Shown one piece after another: positions 1-6,298 of a DNA stretch of 7,408 bases (within the stretch, counting starts at the first letter, position 1; each line of letters opens with the position of its first letter). The translations under genes and the position numbers were made by a program. The DNA lies in NCBI GenBank assembly GCA_958402495.1, contig CATXTS010000098.1:1-7408 (forward strand). The letters are read 5' to 3'. The DNA is from an uncultured Clostridiaceae bacterium (lineage in GTDB: Bacteria; Bacillota; Clostridia; TANB77; CAG-508). A model generated the notes under the pieces. It did not search any database and was not told where the DNA came from. It was given only the letters and a program-made list of their open reading frames with translations.

Positions 1-638
1 GTTAACTCTTTATCCCATCCTCCATTTCTGTATCCGATAGAAGTTTCATCAGTAAATGCTGGATGAACCGTATAACCGGTTTTAGTGTCTACTAATTCAT
101 CTACATTTGTACAACGTTTAGCTGTTTGAATCTTACCATTTTCATCATAATAATTATCGGTTGTTCCTATTAGGAATTTGATATCAAAGGTATTACTATT
201 TACTTTATAGGCATATCTAGGTATCCACACCCACATACTTCCATCTTCGGTCCTAGCATTTGCCCATTTTTGACTATTATAATCATACCAACTAGTATTT
301 GTAGTTTCTGTTTTCTCTACTTTTCCTTTTTCAGTACTATTTGGCTCTGCAAATTTAATCGGTGTCATTCCTGCTGTTAAAGCTGGCTTGTTAACACCTT
401 TTTCTGTAATATAGGTTTGACCCAAAGCTTCATCTATCTGTTGTTCTAAACTAGCTAAACCACCTTGTTCGTCTCTTTTTCCTTGCTGCGTCTCTTCTTT
501 TGCTCTTTGTGCTTGTGTGATAATTCCATTTTCTCCAACTAATGCATTAATGGCCACACCCGCTAAAATAATTAATATAATAATCGTAATAACTAATGCA
601 ATTAAGGTCACACCTTTTTCTTTCCTTTTTCTTTTCAT
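1..638 (-). CDS. Prepilin-like surface protein with N-terminal hydrophobic anchor, partial (C-terminus beyond window)
   Basis: An open frame runs from an ATG at 638 down to base 1 with no stop, so the C-terminus is missing; 212 residues are visible. The N-terminus is short and basic (MKRKRKEKG), followed by a roughly 23-residue hydrophobic helix beginning VTLIALVITIII. This is the layout of a type IV prepilin: Gly9 as the cleavage site, then the anchoring and assembly helix. The usual Glu at mature position 5 is Ala here, so processing and pilus assembly are not assured. A Gln/Glu/Lys-rich helix follows (about 42-72). Next comes a soluble domain with an aromatic motif MWVWIPRYAYKV (135-146) and a GYTVHPAF motif (188-195). 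I recall this combination in large families of pilin-like proteins of uncultured Clostridia, but the ligand or role is unknown to me. The start at 638 is preferred because AAAGGGA lies about 9 bases upstream; an ATG at 647 would sit directly against it. The gene is divergent from the lipoprotein gene. Confidence 0.8.
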   Translation of the reverse strand, partial: MKRKRKEKGVTLIALVITIIILIILAGVAINALVGENGIITQAQRAKEETQQGKRDEQGGLASLEQQIDEALGQTYITEKGVNKPALTAGMTPIKFAEPNSTEKGKVEKTETTNTSWYDYNSQKWANARTEDGSMWVWIPRYAYKVNSNTFDIKFLIGTTDNYYDENGKIQTAKRCTNVDELVDTKTGYTVHPAFTDETSIGYRNGGWDKEL

Positions 639-988
639 ATTCTTCATTCCCTTTCTTTTCTTATGTTTTCCATCTTCTCAGTCTTCCTATTTTTTTGCTA
701 ATTTCATATCACTTTTTGATTAAAGTAATATTTACATATTTTATTTTTTATAATTATAATATTTCTTTTCCGTACTTTTTTATTTACAATCCATTCATTT
801 GTTTACAAGTTTGCATAATAAAATAATTTAAAGTTTTTTGTATAAGATATTTTTTTAAGAATTCTATATTATTTACATTTCATCCATTTTTTCAAATATT
901 TCTTATTGTAAAAATCTTTTAATTAAAACAACCTTTTATTTATATTAAAATTATGTCGATTAACAGTCTAAAATAAGCTTTACATAAA

Positions 989-1017
989 TTTATTTTTTTC
1001 TAAAATTTTAGTATAAT
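989..1017 (+). promoter_or_regulatory. Candidate promoter of the lipoprotein gene
   Basis: A perfect TATAAT lies at 1012-1017 with a weak TTTATT 17 bases upstream at 989-994. The 11-base string TTAGTATAATA is repeated 14 bases further on (1008-1018 and 1022-1032), giving a second TATAAT at 1026-1031 that has no -35 match at a suitable distance. Transcription from the first would leave a leader of roughly 120 bases before the ATG at 1148. TATAAT occurs by chance in DNA this AT-rich, so the call is tentative. Confidence 0.35.
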
Positions 1018-1060
1018 AAAATTAGTATAATACTATTTTGTATTATTTTTCACCCTATTA

Positions 1061-1074
1061 TCACTAATTAGTGA
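1061..1074. repeat. Perfect 14-base palindrome in the lipoprotein gene leader
   Basis: TCACTAATTAGTGA is self-complementary over all 14 bases. It lies downstream of the candidate -10 boxes and about 60 bases before the ribosome site, where an operator or a small leader hairpin would act. A looser inverted repeat, ATAATAC (1027-1033) with GTATTAT (1040-1046), lies just upstream and overlaps the second TATAAT. No regulator can be named from the sequence. Confidence 0.4.
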
Positions 1075-1147
1075 AAGGAACTTTCTCTCACTTTTGGTGT
1101 TTACTCTATATAGAACTCAACCATAAAGTTTATAGGAGGAATGTAAC

Positions 1148-2002
1148 ATGAAAAAAAATATTGCTTTGGTAACCATTGGTTTTTTAATGATTGTTTATCT
1201 GACAGCATGTGGAATCGTAACTTCTGTAGAGTGTGGTAAACTTCGGCAAGAAGTCTCCTCACTAGAATCACAATTAGAATCATTGAAATTTAATCATGAT
1301 TCTTTCGAATATTCATTAAAAAAACGGGTATCAGAACTTGAGGAATTTAAAGATATGGAGGAAAAAACGATTCACATAAAAGAATTACCTTCCTATACAA
1401 GTACAGTAGAAGATTCTTCCTTAAATTCCAGCGACGTAGAAGAATCCAGTACAAATACAGAGGAATTAGAAGAAAATAATTCCAGTTCTAAACAGCAAAT
1501 GATAGAATATTTGGACAATCAAGCAAATATTGAAAGTCCTCTTGAGTGGCTTAGCGTTGCTAGTTGTCCCCTGGCTAATGAAGAAAATTTATTAAAAGTA
1601 GCAGAAAAATGTGCAAGTATTAACGCAAGTAGTGAGTATGATTATATCTACACTTCTAATATTGAGTCTTACGCCACAGCCATTGCAAGTGTTCTTTGTG
1701 TAAATCCTAATAGCACCAATCATGTATTGGAAAAACTTACAGAATCAGAATTTCCTAGTGTTTGGCTGATAATTGCAAATTCTGAAATTGCTGGAGAAAG
1801 CACATTGAAATCTATAGCCCAAAAATGTGCAACCATGAACTATTATTCCTATACTACTGATAATCAATCTTATGCACTTGAACTTGCAAATACACTTGCT
1901 GCAAATCCCAACTGTACCTGTAGTGTTATGCGAGAACTGGTCAATTCAAAATTTTCTGATATAGTCTTAATAGGTCACCGATGGATTGAAAAACAGCCAT
2001 AG
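1148..2002 (+). CDS. Secreted lipoprotein with coiled coil and two LRV/HEAT-like helical repeats, function unknown
   Basis: The ATG is preceded by AGGAGGA (1134-1140) at a 7-base spacing. The 284-residue product starts with Lys-Lys-Asn, a hydrophobic stretch (5-20) and the lipobox LTAC with Cys21. It should therefore be exported, lipid-modified and anchored to the outer face of the membrane. Residues 31-70 look like a coiled coil. Residues about 83-115 form a Ser/Glu/Thr/Asn-rich flexible linker. From 134 there are two imperfect repeats of about 70 residues (134-203 and 206-271). Each holds a W-L start, an alanine/cysteine helix (EKCAS and QKCAT), a SYA helix and an NPN motif followed by VLEKL or VMREL. 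The beginning of a third unit (IVLIGHRWI) follows before the stop. The NPN-(x)n-LxxL pattern recalls leucine-rich-repeat-variant or HEAT-like helical repeats, which bind proteins; this is inference. Cysteines at 155 and 227 occupy equivalent places. The gene stands alone, convergent with the penicillin-binding protein gene. Confidence 0.85.
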   Translation: MKKNIALVTIGFLMIVYLTACGIVTSVECGKLRQEVSSLESQLESLKFNHDSFEYSLKKRVSELEEFKDMEEKTIHIKELPSYTSTVEDSSLNSSDVEESSTNTEELEENNSSSKQQMIEYLDNQANIESPLEWLSVASCPLANEENLLKVAEKCASINASSEYDYIYTSNIESYATAIASVLCVNPNSTNHVLEKLTESEFPSVWLIIANSEIAGESTLKSIAQKCATMNYYSYTTDNQSYALELANTLAANPNCTCSVMRELVNSKFSDIVLIGHRWIEKQP

Positions 2003-2008
2003 CAATAT

Positions 2009-2047
2009 GCCCAAATACTCTCTTTTTTAGGGAGTATTTGGGCTTTT
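2009..2047 (+). terminator. Rho-independent terminator of the lipoprotein gene
   Basis: GCCCAAATACTC (2009-2020) pairs perfectly with GAGTATTTGGGC (2032-2043). Additional inner pairs close a small T-rich loop, and TTTT follows at 2044-2047. It begins 6 bases after the TAG stop. The minus-strand side has no T-run after the hairpin, so it should not act as an intrinsic terminator for the convergent penicillin-binding protein gene. No other hairpin with a T-run was found for that gene in 2044-2156. Confidence 0.9.
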
Positions 2048-2156
2048 CCTATACGATTTATTTTTATCTTTCTTTATTGTCTTACTTCCATTATTCTTCT
2101 AAAAACCTCATAAAATAATTTTTTGTATATCCTTTTTTAATATTTCCAGTTTATTC

Positions 2157-2858
2157 CTAGAACTCTACAAATATGTTGCTACCCTTTTTTACCATAATCC
2201 CTTTACTTGGTGTTTGCAACTTAACTGCCGTATTAGCTTTATCGATTCCTTCTGTTTGGTCTTCTATATGCATTTCTAGTCCCGCTTCCTTTAACACCTT
2301 ATCTGCCTCTTTTAAACTCATACCTACTACTTCTGGGACCTCTACTTGCTCTATATTTTCAATTTTTGTTTCATCATCCATTTTAATTTCTAGATAAGGT
2401 AATACCTCTCCAAATATTTGAGAACCAATTGGTGCTGCTACACCACCACCTTGGTGACCACCTTCACCAGTTGGGTTATATAAAGTAACTAAAATACAAA
2501 CTTGTGGGTCAGAAATCGGTGCAACCCCTATAAAAGAAGTTACATACTTACCAGTATTAACACCATCTTCTGAAGTACCTGTTTTTCCACCAATACGATA
2601 GCCCTTTACTTGTGAATTCTTACCGGTACCTTCTGCTACAACACTTTCCATCATACTTAGTACATTTTTAGCTGTTTCTTCAGAAATAACACGTTCTTTT
2701 TTTATCACTTCTACTTCTTTTCTTTCTCCTGTTTGACTATCTACTGTTGCTTTCACAATTCTAGGCTGTGTATAGATACCACCACCTGCAATGGTAGAAA
2801 CCATACTAATCATTTGAATAGGCGTTACTTCAAATCTTTGGCCAAAGGCAATTGTTCC
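2157..2858 (-). CDS. Class B penicillin-binding protein, C-terminal part (KTG motif and PASTA domain), frameshifted from 2830-4353
   Basis: This is the 3' part of the transpeptidase gene, in the +1 frame relative to the 5' part. From base 2858 it reads GTIAFGQRFEVTPIQ and then continues through the ATG at 2813. That is the segment expected straight after VGPVEL in FtsI/SpoVD-type proteins. No ribosome site precedes the internal ATG, so independent translation is unlikely. It carries the third catalytic motif KTG (in GGKTGTSE, residues 590-592 of the reconstructed 731-residue protein). The segment ends with a single PASTA domain (about 671-731), recognisable by VPEVVGMSLKEA, AGLEM and a final KKGSNIFVEF. 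One PASTA domain is typical of SpoVD, while the vegetative PbpB of Bacillus has two, but this alone does not settle its role. The frame is otherwise intact with no further stops, so the lesion is recent, a sequencing error, or bypassed. Confidence 0.85.
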   Translation of the reverse strand, partial: GTIAFGQRFEVTPIQMISMVSTIAGGGIYTQPRIVKATVDSQTGERKEVEVIKKERVISEETAKNVLSMMESVVAEGTGKNSQVKGYRIGGKTGTSEDGVNTGKYVTSFIGVAPISDPQVCILVTLYNPTGEGGHQGGGVAAPIGSQIFGEVLPYLEIKMDDETKIENIEQVEVPEVVGMSLKEADKVLKEAGLEMHIEDQTEGIDKANTAVKLQTPSKGIMVKKGSNIFVEF

Positions 2859-4353
2859 GAAGTTCTACAGGGCCTACTTTATTTTCTGCTAAGAAAATTC
2901 CTTTTGCTTCACCTGGTAAATCAATTCCCGTTTTTCTTAAAAACCCATACTTATTTAAATATTCATAATATTTATGCACTCCAATTTTTTGACCTAAACC
3001 TATAAATACTGGGTTACAAGAATTCATTAAAGCTTGCCTTAAACTTTCTGGTCCATGTGGTCTATAATATCTCCAACATTTCATTCTAGTTCCTGCAATT
3101 TCAATAGAACCAGTACAACAAAATTCTCCTTCTTTATCTGTAGTAGTAAGTCCTTCTTCTAATGCTGCAGAAGCAGTTACTAACTTAAAAGTAGAACCCG
3201 GTTCATAGGTATCTGAAATAGCCTTATTTCTCCACATCGCCTGTAGATTCTTACTTTTATCAGCTTGCGATAAGCTACCCCATGTACTTTTTAACTCCTC
3301 TGTATTTGGTGAATATGGTTCATTTAAATTATAATTTGGATATCCTGCTAAAGCAAGGATATCACCTGTTTTAGGATTCATAACAATAATATTACCACCA
3401 TCTGTACACACATTATCAATACAAGCTTCTTTTAGATATTTTTCTGCAATTCCTTGAATGGTACTATCTATGGATAAAATTAAATCATTTCCATCTATTG
3501 CTGGTACGTAATTTTCTGTGGTTTGTGCAATGTCTCCACCTTTAGCATCTGTCATTTTTGTAATTTTTCCTTTACTTCCCTTTAATGTCTCATCATAAAT
3601 TGCTTCAATACCATCTAAGCCTTGATTATCACTACCACAAAAGCCGATAACTTGAGAAGCTAAATAATTATAAGGATAATACCTCTTCGTATCTTCATCT
3701 ATGTTAATACCAGTTGTAATATGATTATCCTTCATCCATACTCTTAATGCATCTGTCTTTTCCTTTTCTACCTTTTTTACAATAGTTTCAATAGAACTTC
3801 TTTTACTCACTCTTTTTAAAATCGTATCATAATCCAAAGAAAAGATTTCACTTAAAGCTTTTGCCACTTTTTCCCTATCTTTAACAGCAATATTTACGGG
3901 ATTTACGGTTACGGTCTCCACCGTAGAGCTAACCGCTAAAATATTCTTTCCAGTCGCATCATAAATGGTCCCTCTCTTAGGATTAATATGACGGTCCAAG
4001 GTTTGTTGCACATAGGCCATAGCTTGTAATTCACTACCTTGTACAAATTGAATATATCCAATTCTTCCCACTAAAGCTGTTAATATAAAAATCGCTATAA
4101 ACAACTCATATAAAATTCTCTTCTTTCTAGATATATTACCAATCGGCTCTGTATTTCGATTTTCCTTTTTATTTAATTTTTTAAAATTAATTGGTTTTTT
4201 ATTTTTTAGTTTCTTAATTTCTTTATTCGTATCTTGCTTTTTCATCTCTTTTTCTATTTTTCTTTTTAGTTTCTGATTCTGCGTATCCTTTTTCTTTTTC
4301 TCCTTAGGTTCTATATGGGCTTTTTCTACTTTTCTTCTTCTTTCTTTTTTCAA
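2830..4353 (-). CDS. Class B penicillin-binding protein (FtsI/SpoVD type), N-terminal part, truncated by frameshift
   Basis: Class B penicillin-binding proteins cross-link septal or spore peptidoglycan at the outer face of the membrane. The start is a TTG at 4353 preceded by AGAGG about 8 bases upstream. The 507-residue frame has a very Lys/Arg-rich cytoplasmic tail (1-79, 34 basic residues) and one membrane helix (about 82-103). A pedestal domain follows (from PKRGTIYD, 125-132). The transpeptidase domain holds the active-site SxxK motif S387-T-F-K390 (in YEPGSTFK) and the SxN motif S445-C-N447. The true frame is lost after L498; the KTG motif and PASTA domain lie in the +1 frame downstream. 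The truncated product alone would lack KTG and should be catalytically inactive. Position downstream of rsmH and ftsL matches the usual dcw order, where this gene is called ftsI, pbpB or spoVD. It is separated from ftsL by a transporter gene and a hairpin. No convincing promoter was seen in 4354-4445. Confidence 0.9.
   Translation of the reverse strand: MKKERRRKVEKAHIEPKEKKKKDTQNQKLKRKIEKEMKKQDTNKEIKKLKNKKPINFKKLNKKENRNTEPIGNISRKKRILYELFIAIFILTALVGRIGYIQFVQGSELQAMAYVQQTLDRHINPKRGTIYDATGKNILAVSSTVETVTVNPVNIAVKDREKVAKALSEIFSLDYDTILKRVSKRSSIETIVKKVEKEKTDALRVWMKDNHITTGINIDEDTKRYYPYNYLASQVIGFCGSDNQGLDGIEAIYDETLKGSKGKITKMTDAKGGDIAQTTENYVPAIDGNDLILSIDSTIQGIAEKYLKEACIDNVCTDGGNIIVMNPKTGDILALAGYPNYNLNEPYSPNTEELKSTWGSLSQADKSKNLQAMWRNKAISDTYEPGSTFKLVTASAALEEGLTTTDKEGEFCCTGSIEIAGTRMKCWRYYRPHGPESLRQALMNSCNPVFIGLGQKIGVHKYYEYLNKYGFLRKTGIDLPGEAKGIFLAENKVGPVELRNNCLWPKI
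2856..2862 (-). other. +1 frameshift site in the penicillin-binding protein gene
   Basis: On the coding strand the sequence is CTT CGG A, where the protein family calls for Leu followed by Gly or Ala. Removing one base, the C at 2859, gives CTT GGA ACA ATT (LGTI) and joins two frames that together make a 731-residue protein. With the base present, the frame reads nine foreign residues (RNNCLWPKI) and stops at TGA 2832-2830. CTT followed by a CGG codon resembles known +1 slippage sites (CUU UGA C in prfB, CUU AGG C in Ty1), because the Leu tRNA can re-pair on UUC. No Shine-Dalgarno-like stimulator sits close upstream, however. The same CTT CGG pair occurs in frame in the lipoprotein gene (1241-1246) without needing a shift, which argues against slippage. 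Confidence 0.85.
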
Positions 4354-4445
4354 TCTTAAAACCTCTTTCCACCTTTTGTCTTATTATTATTTGTATTACT
4401 AAAATACAGTTTTATGACTTTAAATCTTAGTAGGAGCCCGAATAG

Positions 4446-4491
4446 AAAAAATCTATATAAAGAAAAGTAGTACTTTTACTTTATATAGATT
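4446..4491 (-). terminator. Long AT-rich hairpin with T-run, terminator-like, after the transporter gene
   Basis: AATCTATATAAAG (4450-4462) pairs perfectly with CTTTATATAGATT (4479-4491). The stem continues inward through AAAAGT (4463-4468) and ACTTTT (4472-4477), with a single bulged A at 4478 and a 3-base loop. This makes a stem of about 19 pairs. On the minus strand a run of T (4451-4446) follows immediately. It starts about 18 bases after the transporter stop codon. This is the form of a rho-independent terminator, though the stem is unusually AT-rich and could instead be a processing or stabilising hairpin between the transporter and the penicillin-binding protein gene. Confidence 0.65.
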
Positions 4492-4509
4492 GATTCCTAA
4501 ATACTTTTT

Positions 4510-5661
4510 TTATTGTTTAATTATCATCTGATTCATCATTTGCATCATCATAGCCGTTGCCCATATAGATAAAGCAAAAATCCAAATAAAAACTTGTTCT
4601 TTTAAGAAGATAGAAATGATAGAAAGTCCTAAAAAAACGATTACCTCTGTGAAGCACAAACACATTTGACAAACGGTAGATAAAAAGGTGGGTTCTTCTA
4701 GGCTATTTTTCATTTCATTTTGTGATATGGTATTTAAAGAAGTATTATAAATTTTCTCAAAATTATCACTTATCATTTTATTACCAGAAACCACCACTTT
4801 ATTTCTACTCACTAGAAAGATAGCAGAAATGGCTATTTTACAAAAGCTAACTATAGAATTTGTTTTCTTTAAATTTCTATCTGCCATTTTCCCTGTCAGA
4901 AATACGGTTACCATTTGTATTAATAAAGAAATGGTAATAACTGTTGTAAAGGCCACAAAATCCTTTAGGGTTAAATATACATATAAAGGCAAAAACAATC
5001 TTTCTATAATTTGAAAAGTCTGTAAACTAAAAAATTGCTTTAAGGCATTTGGACATTTTCTGATATATTGCCCTATTGTTAATAAAGAATTTTCCTTAGA
5101 ATAATCTGGCTTATAATCTATTTTACAGGTAAAGACATAATCGGCTATAAAGAAGATAGCCATGATTCCTAGTAAACCTATTTCTTTTTGAGCCAATACA
5201 CTCCAACCAACTACTACACTTGCTAAGGCTTGTCCTAGTATCTGCATAATGGTTTTTAGACTATTAAATTTCCCTCTATGGCTGTTTTCTACATATTTAC
5301 TAGAAATAGCATTATCAAGAGGATTCGAAATAGCCCCTGGTAACGCTAGAAATAAGACTAATAATATCATCTGCTCTTGTGTTACAAACAAAATCAGATA
5401 AGAACTTAACATTCGAAAAACATGGGAAATGAATGTACAATTAGCAACACCCCACTTGCTAGCAATTCTCATACAGAGTGGTGAACAAAGACCCATTATT
5501 CCAAAACGAATACCATACAAAAGGAGTAAACTAGTAATCCCCATTCCATTTTTATATAACATCACTACCCCAAAAATAGAAACTAATGCATTAGAAAATG
5601 CATAGCAAAATTTAGATAAATAGATATACAGATATTCTTTTCTAAACACATAATCTTTCAT
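4510..5661 (-). CDS. MFS-type membrane transporter embedded in the division cluster, substrate unknown
   Basis: The 383-residue product is very hydrophobic, with about eleven or twelve predicted membrane segments in two halves. A longer polar link (about 178-208) joins the halves. The loop after TM8 reads TGKMADRNLKKTN (256-268), a fair match to MFS motif A (G-x-x-x-D-R-x-x-K). The equivalent loop in the first half (CSPLCMRIASKWG, 59-71) is degenerate. A polar stretch at about 287-326 lies between late membrane segments, so TM10 may be missing or altered. The start ATG is supported by AAGGGA 8 bases upstream. MFS proteins move small solutes or drugs by facilitated or ion-coupled transport; the substrate cannot be read from the sequence. 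The gene lies between ftsL and the penicillin-binding protein gene on the same strand, where a transporter is not part of the standard cluster. Terminator-like hairpins lie on both sides, so it may be transcribed at a different level from its neighbours. Confidence 0.8.
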   Translation of the reverse strand: MKDYVFRKEYLYIYLSKFCYAFSNALVSIFGVVMLYKNGMGITSLLLLYGIRFGIMGLCSPLCMRIASKWGVANCTFISHVFRMLSSYLILFVTQEQMILLVLFLALPGAISNPLDNAISSKYVENSHRGKFNSLKTIMQILGQALASVVVGWSVLAQKEIGLLGIMAIFFIADYVFTCKIDYKPDYSKENSLLTIGQYIRKCPNALKQFFSLQTFQIIERLFLPLYVYLTLKDFVAFTTVITISLLIQMVTVFLTGKMADRNLKKTNSIVSFCKIAISAIFLVSRNKVVVSGNKMISDNFEKIYNTSLNTISQNEMKNSLEEPTFLSTVCQMCLCFTEVIVFLGLSIISIFLKEQVFIWIFALSIWATAMMMQMMNQMIIKQ

Positions 5662-5683
5662 CTCTTACTTCCCTTTTCTTTTC

Positions 5684-5728
5684 AAAAAAAAATAGTACCA
5701 CCTTTTTTCTAAAAAAGAATGATACTAT
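5684..5728 (-). terminator. Terminator or attenuator between ftsL and the transporter gene
   Basis: On the minus strand ATAGTA (5728-5723, including the ftsL stop codon) pairs with TACTAT (5697-5692). The stem is extended by C-G, A-T and several G-U pairs and by facing T6 and A6 runs near the loop. Nine consecutive T follow (5692-5684). This is a good intrinsic terminator shape. The transporter ATG at 5661 lies only 23 bases beyond the T-run, leaving no room for a promoter after it. Expression of the transporter therefore needs read-through or a promoter inside ftsL. Confidence 0.75.
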
Positions 5729-6255
5729 CGAATACTTTTTGTTAATCCTTCTATTAATTTTTGCCATAAACTTTCTTCTTTTTGAATAACCACTTCTTCT
5801 GTGGCAGGTTCTACATAGTCTTTTTTGTCCAAACTAATATATTTCTTTTGTGCATTATCTAACTTTTGCATACCTAATTTTTCTTTTGCTAACTGTTCTA
5901 TATTATTTAAATTCAAACTATTTTCTATATTTACACGTAACTGTTCATTTTCTTTTTGAACAGCACTTAAGCTTTTCTTTAAATCTTCTTTTTTATTAAA
6001 TGTCTCTGTAATGAGTGAATTTTGATAGCTAATACCAAACAAGATAATAAATCCAGCCATAATAGAAAATACTAATTTAGCCTTAGGTTTTAACTTTCTT
6101 TTTGCCTTTGCTTTCTTTTTAGTATTTGCTTTTTCCACTTTTCTTGCCGTACTTTGTTTTTTAGGATATGGATTTGTTCTAATTGGCTCATATTCTGGTT
6201 CCAATTTTCTAGGTGTTGTTTCATATTGATATCCACCATATCTTTGGTATGCCAT
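5725..6255 (-). CDS. ftsL: FtsL-type cell division protein (septum formation initiator family)
   Basis: FtsL is a bitopic membrane protein that, with DivIC/FtsB and DivIB/FtsQ, links the cytoplasmic ring to the septal penicillin-binding protein and its activation. The 176-residue product has a cytoplasmic N-terminus of about 60 residues. This part begins with a Tyr/Gly/Gln segment and ends with a strongly basic stretch (half of residues 31-60 are Lys or Arg). One membrane helix follows (about 61-77), then an extracellular coiled coil (about 86-112). The family motif NNIEQLAKEKLGM (117-129) matches the IexxAxexLGM pattern of FtsL/DivIC proteins. A charged tail of about 35 residues follows. GAGGTGA just upstream supports the ATG at 6255. 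It lies 43 bases downstream of rsmH, the standard dcw position, so the two are probably co-transcribed. Assignment to FtsL rather than DivIC rests on this position, since the sequences are poorly conserved. Confidence 0.88.
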   Translation of the reverse strand: MAYQRYGGYQYETTPRKLEPEYEPIRTNPYPKKQSTARKVEKANTKKKAKAKRKLKPKAKLVFSIMAGFIILFGISYQNSLITETFNKKEDLKKSLSAVQKENEQLRVNIENSLNLNNIEQLAKEKLGMQKLDNAQKKYISLDKKDYVEPATEEVVIQKEESLWQKLIEGLTKSIR

Positions 6256-6298
6256 GTTTTCACCTCATTTCTTCTGTTCTTTTCTACTTTATTTTATT

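Larger units (their letters stand above)
648..1133. other. AT-rich divergent intergenic region without genes
   Basis: About 490 bases separate the start of the minus-strand pilin-like gene from the ribosome site of the plus-strand lipoprotein gene. The region is extremely rich in A and T. Short frames on both strands are low-complexity (Phe/Ser/Tyr/Ile-rich), lack ribosome sites and look random. It must hold the promoters of both flanking genes. The only recognisable signals are at its right end, near 989-1074, and serve the lipoprotein gene. I could not find a convincing -35/-10 pair for the pilin-like gene. No RNA gene or transposon end was recognised. Confidence 0.6.

Noticed and set aside
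517..826. Overlapping plus-strand frames of 68 and 76 codons.
   Set aside because: They are antisense to or just upstream of the pilin-like gene, consist of Phe/Ser/Tyr/Ile low-complexity sequence and have no ribosome site.
1101..1283. Minus-strand 60-codon frame over the start of the lipoprotein gene.
   Set aside because: Antisense to a gene with a perfect ribosome site and lipoprotein signal; no recognisable motif or ribosome site of its own.
2157..2813. The C-terminal transpeptidase frame as an independent gene starting at ATG 2813.
   Set aside because: No ribosome site, no signal or membrane helix, and it begins in the middle of a catalytic domain; it is the continuation of the upstream frame.
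4450..4491. The long AT-rich hairpin as a miniature transposon or phage attachment site.
   Set aside because: No flanking target duplication, no second copy in the window and a T-run on the minus strand; a terminator explains it more simply.
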